64,000 nt of DNA. It comes from Acidobacteriota bacterium (GTDB taxonomy: Bacteria; Acidobacteriota; Thermoanaerobaculia; UBA5066). The notes under the pieces are model-generated. The model made no database searches. It was not told the DNA's origin and worked only from the letters and a program-made list of their open reading frames with translations. Shown piece after piece: positions 50,760 through 59,557 of this stretch. Position numbers and translations under genes: made by a program. Location of the stretch: contig RHKY01000023.1 in NCBI GenBank assembly GCA_008363385.1, forward strand, positions 1-64,000, in the 5' to 3' direction. Every line of letters begins with the position of its first letter. The first letter of the stretch is position 1.

Positions 50760-51697
50760 CCGCCGTCGTGAGGCGACTCCTCGCCGTCCCGCTCCTGCTC
50801 GTCGGGGCGGCCACGCTCGTCTTCTTCCTGATCCACCTCGTCCCCGGGGACCCCGCCGCGGCGATGCTGGGCGAGGGGGCGTCCCCGGCCGACGTCGCCG
50901 CCCTCAGGAGCGACCTGGGGCTGGACCGTCCCGTTCCCGTCCAGTACGCGCGCTGGCTCGGCGGCCTCCTGCGCGGCGACCTCGGCGTCTCGTTCGTGTC
51001 GCAAAGGAGCGTCACGAAGGAGATCCTCCGCGCCCTTCCGGCGACGGGCTCGCTCGCCGTCGCCGCGTTCCTCGCCGCGCTCCTCGTGGCCGTCCCGGCG
51101 GGCGTGGCCGGAGCCCTGTTCACGGGACGGGCGCTCGACCACGTCCTGAGGGGCGTCTCCCTCCTCGGTGTCTCCACGCCCAGCTACGTCTCGGCCCCGA
51201 TCCTCGTCCTCGTCTTCTCGGTGGGCCTCGGGCTCCTGCCCGTCTCGGGTCGCGACGCCCCCTTCGCCCTCGTCCTGCCGGCGGTGACCCTCGGGCTGAC
51301 GATGGCGGCGCTCCTGTCGCGGATGATCCGGGCCTCGCTCCTGGAGGAGCTGTCGCGCCCTTACGTCCTGGCCGCGCGGGCGCGGGGGGAGGGGCGCTTC
51401 GGCGCCGCGCTCCGGCACGCCGGGAGGAACGCCCTCCCGCCGGTCCTCGTCGTGGCAGGGCTCCAGTTCGGTTCGCTCCTCACCGGCGCGGTCGTCACGG
51501 AGACCATCTTCGCCTGGCCCGGGATCGGCCGGCTCCTCGTCCAGTCGATCCAGCGACGCGACTACCCGCTCGTCCAGGGGTGCGTCCTCTTCATCGCGTT
51601 CGTCTACACGGTCGTCAACGCCGCCGTCGACGTCCTCGCCGTGGCGCTCGACCCGCGCGCGGCGGCCCGCTCGGCGGGCCCGGAGCCGGAGGCGTGA
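50756..51697 (+). CDS. peptide/nickel-type ABC transporter permease (DppB-like)
   Basis: This 313-residue inner-membrane protein has six predicted helices and the DppB/OppB pattern. The N-terminal VFFLIHLVPGDPAAAMLG is followed by the GASPADVAALRSDLGLDRPVPVQYARWL loop, given here in part only as the family landmark LGLDRPVPVQY. The EAA coupling loop is SRPYVLAARARGEG, and the C-terminus carries FAWPGIGRLLVQSIQRRDYP. It pairs with the permease encoded next. No solute-binding protein or ATPase gene is nearby, so these must be encoded elsewhere. It starts with GTG overlapping the regulator stop. Confidence 0.92.
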   Translation: MTAVVRRLLAVPLLLVGAATLVFFLIHLVPGDPAAAMLGEGASPADVAALRSDLGLDRPVPVQYARWLGGLLRGDLGVSFVSQRSVTKEILRALPATGSLAVAAFLAALLVAVPAGVAGALFTGRALDHVLRGVSLLGVSTPSYVSAPILVLVFSVGLGLLPVSGRDAPFALVLPAVTLGLTMAALLSRMIRASLLEELSRPYVLAARARGEGRFGAALRHAGRNALPPVLVVAGLQFGSLLTGAVVTETIFAWPGIGRLLVQSIQRRDYPLVQGCVLFIAFVYTVVNAAVDVLAVALDPRAAARSAGPEPEA

Positions 51698-52512
51698 CCG
51701 GCCCGCGGCTCGGCGCCGGCGCCCGCCTCTCGGCGCTCGTCCTCCTCCTGGCGTCCCTGACGGCCGCCCTGGGGCTCCTCGTCCCGCGCGAGAAGGCGTA
51801 CCGGATCGACCTCGGCGCCCGGCTCGTCCCGCCGCGGGCCGGGGCGCCGCTCGGCACGGACGAGCTGGGCCGGAGCCTGGCCTGGCGGCTCGTCGTCGGG
51901 GCCAGCGTGTCGCTCGGCGTCGCGGCGACCGCGGTGGCCGTCTCGGCGACGCTCGGCTCGTTCCTCGGGCTCCTGGCGGGAGAGCGGGGCGGGGCCGCGG
52001 ACGCGGCGCTCGGCCGGGTCGTGGACCTCGTCCTGGCCTTCCCCGGCCTCCTCCTGGCCGTGGCCCTCGCCGCGGTCCTGGGGCCCTCGGCGGCGAACAC
52101 GGTCGTCGCGCTCTCGGTCGTGGGCTGGGTGCCGTACGCGCGGCTGTCGCGGACGGAGGCGCGCCGGGTCTCCTCGCTCGACTACGTCGCTTCGGCCCGG
52201 GCGTTGGGCGCCTCGCGCCTCCGCCTCCTCGGCCGCCACCTCCTCCCGAACGTGGCGGCCCCGCTCGTCGTCCAGGCCACGCTCCACCTCGCCGGGGCGA
52301 TCCTGGCCGAGTCGGCGCTCTCGTTCCTCGGCCTGGGCGTGCCGCCTCCCGCCCCCTCCTGGGGCGCGATGCTCGCGGCCGGGCGGACGCACGTCCTGGA
52401 CGCCCCGCACGTCGTCCTGGCCCCCGCCGTCGCGATCCTCCTGGTCGTCGTGGCGACGAACGTCCTCGGCGACGCCCTCGTGGCCCGCCTCCAGCGCGTC
52501 CGCCATGCCTGA
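51694..52512 (+). CDS. peptide/nickel-type ABC transporter permease (DppC-like)
   Basis: This 272-residue permease is the usual partner of DppB. It shows HPLGTDELGRD-like GAPLGTDELGRSLAWRL, the EAA loop SSLDYVASARALGASRLRLL with HLLPNVAAPLVVQA, and the end motif AESALSFLGLGVPPPAPSWG. Five to six helices are predicted. It overlaps the DppB-like gene by 4 bases and the next gene by 8. The transporter could take up oligopeptides, or export or import another solute; the operon context does not settle it. Confidence 0.92.
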   Translation: MTGPRLGAGARLSALVLLLASLTAALGLLVPREKAYRIDLGARLVPPRAGAPLGTDELGRSLAWRLVVGASVSLGVAATAVAVSATLGSFLGLLAGERGGAADAALGRVVDLVLAFPGLLLAVALAAVLGPSAANTVVALSVVGWVPYARLSRTEARRVSSLDYVASARALGASRLRLLGRHLLPNVAAPLVVQATLHLAGAILAESALSFLGLGVPPPAPSWGAMLAAGRTHVLDAPHVVLAPAVAILLVVVATNVLGDALVARLQRVRHA

Positions 52513-54601
52513 GGGGAAGCGGGACGCGGAGCCAGCGGCTCGCCGGGCGGGGCGGCGGGACGTCCTCCTCCTGCTCCTCGCCTCGGTCCTCCCGTACCTG
52601 AACGGCCTGGCCGCCGACTTCACGTACGACGACAAGGTGATCGTCCGCGACAACCCTCGCCTCTCCTCGCCGTCCACGGTGGGGGAGATCCTGACGACGC
52701 ACTACTTCGGGGGCGGGGCGGAGACGGCCACGAACTACCGCCCGGCCGTGCTGCTGACCTACGCCGTCCAGCGCTGGGTCCACGGCAACCGGCCGCTCCC
52801 GTTCCACGCGGTCAACGTCGCCCTCCACGCGGCGGTCACCCTCCTCCTCTTCCGGTGGCTCCTCCTCCTCGGCTTCCCGCGGCCGCCGGTGCTCGCGGCC
52901 TGCCTCCTCTTCGCCGTCGTCCCGATCCACGTCGAGGCCGTCACCTCGATCGTGGGCCGGGGCGAGACGCTGGCCGCGCTCTGCGTCCTGGCGTCGGCCC
53001 TCCTGTGGCTGAAGGCCACGCGCGACGACGCCCTCCGGCCGGTCCCGTACCTCCTGTCGCTCGCGGCGTTCACGCTCGGCGTCTTCGTCAAGGAGAGCGC
53101 GGCCGTCGTCCCGGGCGTCGTCCTGCTCGGAGAGCTGTTCCGCGGCGGGAGCGGAGACGCCCCGCTCCGCCGGCTGCGGCGCCTCCTGGCGCGGCGCGCC
53201 GGGGCGCTGGCGGGCCTCCTCTCCCCCCTCGCCGTGCTCTTCGCCGTCCGCCGGCTCGTCCTGGGCGGCTTCCTGACCTCCGGCCGGGCCGCGATCTTCG
53301 ACCTGGAGAACCCCCTCGTGGCGCTCGAGGCGCCGCTCCGGACCGTCAACGCCCTGGGCCTCCTCTTCCGGTACGCCTTCCTGACGTTCGTCCCCGCCGG
53401 CCTGTCGGCGGACCACTCGGCCCGGTCGCTCGTCCTGGCCGACGGCCTCCTGTCGCCCCGCGCGATCCTGCCGGTCCTGCTGGCCGCGGCGCTCGCGGCC
53501 TCGGCCGTCTGGCTCTGGCGCGCGCGCCCGCTCGTCCCGTTCGGGCTCTGCCTCTTCGCCGGGACGTTCCTCCCCGCCTCCAACGTCCCGTTCCCGATCG
53601 GCACGATCTGGGGCGAGCGGCTGGCCTACCTCCCGTCCGCGGGGCTCCTCCTGGCCTTCGCCGGCCTCCTCGCCCCCCGCTCGCGCGCCGTGCCCCGTCC
53701 GTCGCGCCTCCGTTGGCGGGAGGCGGGGGTCGGCCTCCTGGCGGCCGTCTACGCCGTGGGGACCCTCGTCCGCAACCGCGTCTGGCAGAGCGACGCGGCC
53801 CTCTTCGCCGACACCGTCGCCAAGGCCCCGCGGTCGGCCAAGGCCCGGTACAACCTCGCCTACCACCTCTGGCGCGAGAAGGACGCGGCCGGCGCCGTGC
53901 GCGAGCTCCGGACGGCCACGGAGATCTTCCCGCGGCACTACACCGCGTGGTCCCTCCTGGGCCGGCTGGCGCGGGAAGGGGGCCGGCACGCCGACGCCGT
54001 CGCGGCGTACGCGGCCTGCCTGAAGGTCCACTCGCGGTACGAGGGGGGGCTCTGGGGGTACGCGACCTCGCTCGAGGAGGCCGGCCGGGAGCCCGAGGCC
54101 GCGGCCGCCTGGGACCGCGCGTCGCGCCTCCTCCCCGCCTCGGCCCTGATCGCCCGCAGCCGGGCGCTCTTCCTCGACCGGCGCGCCTCGCCCGACCGGA
54201 GGCTGCACGAGTGGCGGCGGGCCGTGATCACCGGCCTGGGCGCGGGGCCGGCGCGGCTGGGGCTGGCCCGCGCGCTCCTGGCCGGCGGGGAGCGCGACGC
54301 CGCGGTGAGAGAGGCTCGATGGGCCCTCCTCGCCTCGCCCGGCCTCCCGGAGGCGCGCGTTTTCCTCGCGGAGCGCTACGAGGAGGAGGGGAAGGGGCTC
54401 GCGGCCGCCGCCGAGCTGGGGCGAGCCTGGCGCTCGCACCCCTCCGACGCGGTCCTGGCGGCCCGTCTCCTGGAGCTCGGGGCCCGCCGGCCGGACGCCC
54501 GGTCGCGCGCGGCGGCGGCCCTCCCGTCGATCACCGCACGGTTCGGGGCCCGTCCGGCCGACGCGCGGCTGGCCGCGGCTCTGGCCGCCCTCAGCCGCTG
54601 A
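52505..54601 (+). CDS. TMTC-like GT-C mannosyltransferase with C-terminal TPRs
   Basis: This 698-residue protein has an N-terminal membrane part of about ten helices (to about residue 425) and a C-terminal TPR region (about 430-690). The first loop FTYDDKVIVRDNPRL and the later DUF1736-like segment match the TMTC family, whose members O-mannosylate proteins in eukaryotes using dolichyl-phosphate mannose; many bacteria carry homologues of unknown target. The acidic DD pair in the first loop is the expected catalytic site. It begins inside the DppC-like gene and its 3' end overlaps the convergent DUF2062 gene by 11 bases. Confidence 0.83.
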   Translation: MPEGKRDAEPAARRAGRRDVLLLLLASVLPYLNGLAADFTYDDKVIVRDNPRLSSPSTVGEILTTHYFGGGAETATNYRPAVLLTYAVQRWVHGNRPLPFHAVNVALHAAVTLLLFRWLLLLGFPRPPVLAACLLFAVVPIHVEAVTSIVGRGETLAALCVLASALLWLKATRDDALRPVPYLLSLAAFTLGVFVKESAAVVPGVVLLGELFRGGSGDAPLRRLRRLLARRAGALAGLLSPLAVLFAVRRLVLGGFLTSGRAAIFDLENPLVALEAPLRTVNALGLLFRYAFLTFVPAGLSADHSARSLVLADGLLSPRAILPVLLAAALAASAVWLWRARPLVPFGLCLFAGTFLPASNVPFPIGTIWGERLAYLPSAGLLLAFAGLLAPRSRAVPRPSRLRWREAGVGLLAAVYAVGTLVRNRVWQSDAALFADTVAKAPRSAKARYNLAYHLWREKDAAGAVRELRTATEIFPRHYTAWSLLGRLAREGGRHADAVAAYAACLKVHSRYEGGLWGYATSLEEAGREPEAAAAWDRASRLLPASALIARSRALFLDRRASPDRRLHEWRRAVITGLGAGPARLGLARALLAGGERDAAVREARWALLASPGLPEARVFLAERYEEEGKGLAAAAELGRAWRSHPSDAVLAARLLELGARRPDARSRAAAALPSITARFGARPADARLAAALAALSR

Positions 54602-55103
54602 CGCGGGCGGCGCGACGCGCGGCGCGCCGCTTCAGCACCCAGAGGAGCCCCACGTAGGTCAGCGCGCCGGCCAGCCCGGTCAGGACGAACATCCCGGTCG
54701 CCCACTGCAGCCCGAGGCTCTTCATCGCGGGGAGCCCGCCGTCCCAGAAGTTCCTGGTGAAGAGCTGGTGGAGGGGCGGGTGGGCCTCCGCCTCGTGCTG
54801 GGCGAAGAGGACGAGGCGGCCGATCCAGACGGCCGCGACGCTCGTCGGGCCGAGGGTGAGCGGGTTGACCACCAGCGTCCCGAGGAAGACGTCCACCTTG
54901 TTCAGCCGGAGGAGGATCGCCAGCGCCAGCGCCATCATCCAGTGGAAGCCGATCAGCGGCGTGAACGAGATCGCCACGCCCACGGCGAAGGCGGCGGCCA
55001 CCGACTCCGGCGGGTCGTCCCGCCCGAGCATGTGGAGGAAGCGGTCGCGGAAGCGCTGCGACGCCGGGCCGGGGTCCGGGAAGCGGGGGAGGCGCCCGCT
55101 CAC
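54591..55103 (-). CDS. DUF2062 membrane protein
   Basis: This 170-residue protein has the DUF2062 pattern: SVAAAFAVGVAISFTPLIGFHW, then LRLNKVDVFLGTLVVNPLTLGP, and a C-terminal helix pair. Three to four membrane segments are predicted. The family is uncharacterised but often lies beside lipid or cell-envelope genes. The GTG overlaps the thiL stop (GTGA), so it is the last gene of the nrdR-hsp20-lon-thiL operon. Confidence 0.82.
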   Translation of the reverse strand: MSGRLPRFPDPGPASQRFRDRFLHMLGRDDPPESVAAAFAVGVAISFTPLIGFHWMMALALAILLRLNKVDVFLGTLVVNPLTLGPTSVAAVWIGRLVLFAQHEAEAHPPLHQLFTRNFWDGGLPAMKSLGLQWATGMFVLTGLAGALTYVGLLWVLKRRAARRAARVSG

Positions 55104-56140
55104 GCGCCCGGAGCCTCGGCGAAGTGGTCGAAGCCGACGTCGGGGAGCGGCTCGTGTCGGGGGCCTGCGGCGAGCACGATCTCGGGATTCTCTCTCAGGA
55201 TCCCGATCTTGCGAAGGGCGTACCTCCCCGAGAGCCGGCCCACGGAGGCCGAGCGGCCGGGCGACACGGCGAAGAGGAGCCCGTAGTCCTCCCCCCCGTA
55301 GAGCGCGGCGGGCAAAGGCTTCAGGCCAAGCAGCTTCGCGACCTCGGAGAGCTCCGAGTCGACCGGCAGGGCCTCGAGCTCGACGACGGCGCCGCAGCCC
55401 GACGCCCGGCAGAGCCGGTGGAGGTCCCGGGCGAGGCCGTCCGAGATGTCGATCGCCGCCGTCGCCAGGCCCCGCTCGGCGAGCGCGACGCCGAGGTCGA
55501 CCATCGGCCTGGGCTCCAGCTGGTGCCGGAGCATCCGGGAGAGGGCCACGCGGTAACGCTCGGGCGCCAGGCGGCCGGCGGGGCCCCGTGCCACGCCCTG
55601 CCGGTCCAGGTCCCACCCGGCGAGCCGGGCGCGAAGGCCCGCCGCCGCCACGCCGAGGGTCCCCGAGACCCAGAGCTCGTCCCCCGGCGACGCCCCCGAC
55701 CGGAGGAGCGGCGAAGCGGGGGACCGTCCGATCACCGTGACCGAGACGAACGTGACCGGCGAGCGGGTCAGGTCGCCGCCGACCACGGCCACGCCGAAGT
55801 CGACGGCCACCGAGCGGAAGCCCCGCGCGAACGCCTCCAGCCACGAGGGGTCGGCCTCCCGGGGGAGGCCGAGCGTCAGGAGGGCGTAGAGCGGGGGAGC
55901 CCCGGCGGCCGCCAGGTCGGAGAGGTTCACGGCCAGCGCCTTGCGACCGAGCCGCTCCGGGTCCCAGCCGTCCCGGAAGTCCTCCCCCTCGACGAGGACG
56001 TCCGTCGTGACGGCGACCGGCCCGCCGGGGCTCACGACCGCCACGTCGTCCCCGATCGGGACCAGGACGTCCCGCCTCCGGGCCTTGAAGACCGTGGCGA
56101 GCCGCGCCACCAGGACGTCCTCGGGCGGCAGGGGGCTCAT
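55100..56140 (-). CDS. thiL: thiamine-monophosphate kinase
   Basis: This 346-residue enzyme phosphorylates thiamine monophosphate to thiamine diphosphate. It has VPIGDDVAVV and VTTDVLVEGEDF near the N-terminus for metal and substrate binding, KALAVNLSDLAAAGA, VVGGDLTRSP and AIDISDGLARDL, with GGEDYGLLFAV in the C-terminal half. Length fits the family. The ATG overlaps the lon stop (ATGA). The thiamine diphosphate produced would serve transketolase, encoded elsewhere in the window, though no direct link is implied. Confidence 0.95.
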   Translation of the reverse strand: MSPLPPEDVLVARLATVFKARRRDVLVPIGDDVAVVSPGGPVAVTTDVLVEGEDFRDGWDPERLGRKALAVNLSDLAAAGAPPLYALLTLGLPREADPSWLEAFARGFRSVAVDFGVAVVGGDLTRSPVTFVSVTVIGRSPASPLLRSGASPGDELWVSGTLGVAAAGLRARLAGWDLDRQGVARGPAGRLAPERYRVALSRMLRHQLEPRPMVDLGVALAERGLATAAIDISDGLARDLHRLCRASGCGAVVELEALPVDSELSEVAKLLGLKPLPAALYGGEDYGLLFAVSPGRSASVGRLSGRYALRKIGILRENPEIVLAAGPRHEPLPDVGFDHFAEAPGA

Positions 56141-58596
56141 GCGGCCGTCCGTCGCCCGGCCGGGGTCCTCTTGCCGGCCGGCCCGGCCTTCGGAGGCTGC
56201 TTCGCCTTCTGAGGCCTCGCGGCCGCTGACGGCGGGGCCGAGAGGAGCGCCGAGGCGAGCACGTCGTCGACGTTCCCGACGAAGACGAAGCCGAGCCCCT
56301 TCTTCTGGTCCTCCGGGATCTCCTCGAGGTCGCGCGCGTTGGACTTCGGCAGCAGCACGCGGCGGATGCCGACCCGCCGGGCCGCCAGCACCTTCTCCTT
56401 GACCCCGCCGATCGGCAGGACCTGCCCCCGGAGGGTGATCTCGCCGGTCATGGCGACGTCGCGCCGCACCGGCCGTCCGGTGAACGCCGAGATGATCGCC
56501 GTGGCCATCGTGATCCCGGCCGAGGGCCCGTCCTTGGGGATGGCCCCCTCGGGGACGTGGACGTGGAGGTCGTTCTGCTCGAACTCCTCGGGCGGGATGG
56601 CGAGCTCGCGGGCGCGGGACCTCGTGAACGTGAGCGCCGCCTGGGCGGACTCCTTCATCACGTCGCCGAGCTGCCCGGTGAGCTGGAGCCGCCCCTTCCC
56701 CTTCACGGCGCGGGCCTCGACGATCAGGACGTCTCCGCCGATCGCCGTCCAGGCCAGCCCGGTCGCCGCCCCCACCTGGTCCGACTCCAGCCGCTCGTCG
56801 CGCTGGAACTTCGGGACGCCGAGGAAGGCCCGGACCTCGGCCGGCCCCACCGTCACCGGCTTGGTCGTCCCCGACGCGAAGCGCACGGCCACCTTCCGGC
56901 AGCAGGCCCCGACCTCGCGCTCGAGGTTCCTCAGGCCCGCCTCGCGGGTGTAGTCCTCGACGATCGTCCGGAGCGCCTCCTCGCGGAAGGCGATCCCCTT
57001 CTCGGGCAGCCCGTTCTCGGTCCGCTGCTTGGGGATCAGGTGGCGGCGGGCGATCTGGAGCTTCTCCTCCAGCGTGTAGCCGGAGAGGCGCAGCACCTCC
57101 ATCCGGTCCAGGAACGCGGGCTGGACGGTGTCCAGGACGTTGGCGGTCGTGATGAAGAGGACCTTGGAGAGGTCGTACATCACGCCGAGGTAGTGGTCGC
57201 GGAACGTCTTGTTCTGCTCCGGGTCGAGGACCTCCAGGAGCGCCGAGGACGGGTCGCCCCGGAAGTCGGCGCCGATCTTGTCCACCTCGTCCAGCATGAA
57301 GACCGGGTTCGACGTGCCGGCCTGGCTGATCCCCTGGATGATCCGCCCCGGAAGCGCCCCGATGTACGTCCGCCGGTGGCCCCGGATCTCGGCCTCGTCC
57401 CTCACGCCGCCCAGCGAGAGCCTCACGAACTTCCGGTCGAGCGCCCGCGCGATCGACCGGCCGAGGGAGGTCTTGCCCACGCCCGGCGGCCCGACGAAGC
57501 AGAGGATCGGCCCCTTCGTCTCGGGGGCGAGCTTGCGGACGGCGAGGAACTCCAGGATCCGCTCCTTGACCTTCTCCAGGTCGTAGTGGTCCTCGTCGAG
57601 CACCCGCCGGGCGCGAGCCAGGTCCAGGTTGTCCGTCGAGCAGGTCCCCCAGGGGAGCCCGGTCAGCCAGTCGAGGTAGGTGCGGAGCATGGCCCCCTCG
57701 GCCGAGTCGGGGCTCCCGCGCTCCAGCCGCTTGATCTGCTTCTCGACCTCCTGGGCCGCCTCCTCGGGGATCCCCTTCTCGGCCACCTTCTTGCGGTAGC
57801 CGTCGATCTCCTCGGAGAGGTCCTCGGTCCCCCCCAGCTCCTGCTGGATCGCCTTCAGCTGCTGCCTCAGGAAGTACTCGCGCTGGGACTTGTCCATCTC
57901 CCCGCGCGCCGCGCCCGTGATCTCCTGCTGGACGGTCAGGACCCGGATCTCGCGCCGCAGGACCTCCAGGACGAAGCGGAGCCGCTCGACGGGGCTCACC
58001 AGCTCCAGGACGCGCTGCGCCTCCTCGAGCTTCAGGTCCAGGTTCGAGGCGGCGAGGTCGGCCAGGCGGGCGGGGTCCTCCAGCCCCGCGGCGACGACCA
58101 TCACCTCCGGCGAGATCGTCTTGCCGAGCTGGATCGTCTTCTCGAGGCCCTCCTTGGCGCTCCTCACCAGGGCCTCGACCTCCTCGCTGAAGGGAGGCGG
58201 GGTCTCGGGCTCGGCGATCCGGGCGACCTTGGCCCGCATCGACGGCGTCTCCTGGACCCACGCCTCGATCCGCATCCGCGACAGCCCCTGGACGAGGAGG
58301 CGGACGCGGCCGTCGGGGAGCTTCAGCATCCGCATGACGGCAGCCGCGGTCCCCGTCTCGTAGAGGTCGGAGGCGGACGGCTCCTCGACGGAGGCGTCCT
58401 TCTGCGCGACGAGGAGGAGGATCCTCTGCTCCGCGAGCGCCGCGTCCACGGCGGCGATCGACCGCTCCCGCGAGACCGAGAGCGGGACGATGACGTAGGG
58501 GAAGAGGACGACGTCCTTCAGCGGCAGGACCGGGAGGAAGTCCGGGATCGCGAAGCCCTCGGCCGGCTTCTCGCGGGGCTCGGCGGCGGCGCTCAT
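56137..58596 (-). CDS. lon: ATP-dependent protease Lon
   Basis: This 819-residue protease degrades misfolded and regulatory proteins in the cytoplasm as a hexamer. It has the LonN substrate domain ([19 protein letters not shown] at about residues 21-40) and a central coiled coil. The AAA+ module has Walker [10 protein letters not shown] with K375. The C-terminal protease domain has the dyad S692 in DGPSAGIT and K735 in GGVKEKV, spaced 43 residues apart as in E. coli Lon. The tail is Ala/Pro/Lys-rich. The ATG at 58596 overlaps the hsp20 stop. No HrcA or sigma32 site is visible nearby. Confidence 0.97.
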   Translation of the reverse strand: MSAAAEPREKPAEGFAIPDFLPVLPLKDVVLFPYVIVPLSVSRERSIAAVDAALAEQRILLLVAQKDASVEEPSASDLYETGTAAAVMRMLKLPDGRVRLLVQGLSRMRIEAWVQETPSMRAKVARIAEPETPPPFSEEVEALVRSAKEGLEKTIQLGKTISPEVMVVAAGLEDPARLADLAASNLDLKLEEAQRVLELVSPVERLRFVLEVLRREIRVLTVQQEITGAARGEMDKSQREYFLRQQLKAIQQELGGTEDLSEEIDGYRKKVAEKGIPEEAAQEVEKQIKRLERGSPDSAEGAMLRTYLDWLTGLPWGTCSTDNLDLARARRVLDEDHYDLEKVKERILEFLAVRKLAPETKGPILCFVGPPGVGKTSLGRSIARALDRKFVRLSLGGVRDEAEIRGHRRTYIGALPGRIIQGISQAGTSNPVFMLDEVDKIGADFRGDPSSALLEVLDPEQNKTFRDHYLGVMYDLSKVLFITTANVLDTVQPAFLDRMEVLRLSGYTLEEKLQIARRHLIPKQRTENGLPEKGIAFREEALRTIVEDYTREAGLRNLEREVGACCRKVAVRFASGTTKPVTVGPAEVRAFLGVPKFQRDERLESDQVGAATGLAWTAIGGDVLIVEARAVKGKGRLQLTGQLGDVMKESAQAALTFTRSRARELAIPPEEFEQNDLHVHVPEGAIPKDGPSAGITMATAIISAFTGRPVRRDVAMTGEITLRGQVLPIGGVKEKVLAARRVGIRRVLLPKSNARDLEEIPEDQKKGLGFVFVGNVDDVLASALLSAPPSAAARPQKAKQPPKAGPAGKRTPAGRRTAA

Positions 58597-59030
58597 CTCC
58601 CGCCCCCCCCGGTCCGCTCGTCTCGCCCGATCGGGATCGACCGGCTGCGGGCCCGCGTCCTCTTCGGGACGAGCACCGTCAGGAGGCCGTCCGCGTACGA
58701 GGCCGACGTCGTCTCCGGGTCGGGGTCTCCCGGCAGCTCCAGCGCTCGCTCGAACGGGCCGGCGACCCGCTCCACGCGGAGGAAGCGTCCCCGCTCGCCC
58801 TCCGTCGGCCGGCGATCGCCGCGGAGGATCACGACGCGCCCGTGCACGGAGAGGGAGAGGCGCTCGGCCACCGCGCCGGGGACCTCGAAGACGAGGCGCC
58901 ACGCCCCTCCGTCGTCGACGAGGTCCACGGGGGGTCCCGCGAGCGGGTGGTGGTCGGCGCCGGGCACCGCCTGGCGCGCCTTCATGACGATGACGGGGAG
59001 GCCGTGCGGGGGGGTCTTCACGTCGCTCAC
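58593..59030 (-). CDS. small heat-shock protein, Hsp20/alpha-crystallin family
   Basis: This 145-residue chaperone has an alpha-crystallin domain from about residue 40. WRLVFEVPGAVAERLSLSVHGRVVILRG matches the usual PG...hxVxhxxxxLxIxG pattern in parts, FLRVERVAGPFERALELPG is the central segment, and ADGLLTVLVPKR is the ADGVLxVxxPK motif. It should hold unfolding proteins for refolding or for Lon, whose gene overlaps its stop. The start is a GTG overlapping the nrdR stop (GTGA); a Met at 58986 is less likely. Confidence 0.88.
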   Translation of the reverse strand: MSDVKTPPHGLPVIVMKARQAVPGADHHPLAGPPVDLVDDGGAWRLVFEVPGAVAERLSLSVHGRVVILRGDRRPTEGERGRFLRVERVAGPFERALELPGDPDPETTSASYADGLLTVLVPKRTRARSRSIPIGRDERTGGGGR

Positions 59031-59506
59031 CGCTTCCTGCCGGCGGCGCCGGCGGGCTTTCCGAGCAGCTGCTTGAGCTCGTCGACGAAGTCCCCGAGGT
59101 CCTCGAACCGCCGGTAGACGGACGCGAACCTCACGTACGCCACCTGGTCCAGGTCCTTCAGGCGCTCCATCACGCGGGCCCCGATCTCGGCGGTCGCCAT
59201 CTCGCGCTCCTCCCGGCCGGCCAGCTCGGTCTCGACGGCGTCGCCGATCTCCTCGAGCGCCTTCGGCTCCACGGGCCGCTTCTCGCAGGCGCGCCTCAGG
59301 CCTCGCAGGAGCTTGGCCCGGTCGAACTCCTCGCGGCGCCCGTCCTGCTTGACGACGAGGAGGGGGATCTCCTCGACCTTCTCGTAGGACGTGAAGCGCC
59401 GTTCGCAGGCGACGCACTCGCGGCGACGCCTTATGACGTCCCCCTCGCGGCTCTCCCGGGAGTCGACGACACGGTCCTCCAGGTTCCCGCAGAAGGGGCA
59501 GCGCAC
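59027..59506 (-). CDS. nrdR: transcriptional repressor NrdR
   Basis: This 159-residue repressor controls ribonucleotide reductase genes by sensing ATP and dATP. It has the zinc ribbon C3-x2-C6 and C31-x2-C34 (MRCPFCGN, CVACERRF) followed by an ATP-cone domain with VVKQDGRREEFDRAKLLRGL. Length matches the family. The GTG start lies exactly 6 bases after TAGTCT, with no ribosome site, so the message should be leaderless. It heads an operon with hsp20, lon, thiL and DUF2062. No ribonucleotide reductase gene or obvious NrdR box is seen in the window. Confidence 0.96.
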   Translation of the reverse strand: MRCPFCGNLEDRVVDSRESREGDVIRRRRECVACERRFTSYEKVEEIPLLVVKQDGRREEFDRAKLLRGLRRACEKRPVEPKALEEIGDAVETELAGREEREMATAEIGARVMERLKDLDQVAYVRFASVYRRFEDLGDFVDELKQLLGKPAGAAGRKR

Positions 59507-59512
59507 CGGGGA

Positions 59513-59518
59513 AGACTA
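59513..59518 (-). promoter_or_regulatory. leaderless promoter of the nrdR operon
   Basis: TAGTCT (59518-59513 on the minus strand) is 6 bases before the GTG. A weak -35, GCGACA, lies 17 bases further upstream at 59541-59536, inside the hairpin that ends the preceding gene. Confidence 0.55.
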
Positions 59519-59525
59519 ACGCCTA

Positions 59526-59550
59526 AGCCCGGCGCTGTCGCGCCGGGGCT
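59526..59550 (-). terminator. terminator hairpin after the flippase-like gene
   Basis: AGCCCGGCGC-TGTC-GCGCCGGGGCT forms a stem with one bulged base between the flippase-like gene and nrdR. Confidence 0.55.
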
Positions 59551-59557
59551 CCCGGCG

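Noticed and set aside
47000-54439. Several minus-strand open frames over 300 residues opposite the regulator, permease and TMTC genes
   Set aside because: All are low-complexity Arg/Glu/Pro-rich translations of real genes on the other strand.
56141-58261. Long open frame continuous with thiL on its 5' side, antisense-like in composition
   Set aside because: It is another reading frame of lon. ThiL is complete from the ATG at 56140.
58593-59417. Longer N-terminal version of the Hsp20 protein reading through nrdR
   Set aside because: The extra part is an antisense-free but out-of-frame reading of nrdR. The GTG at 59030 overlaps the nrdR stop and fits the family length.
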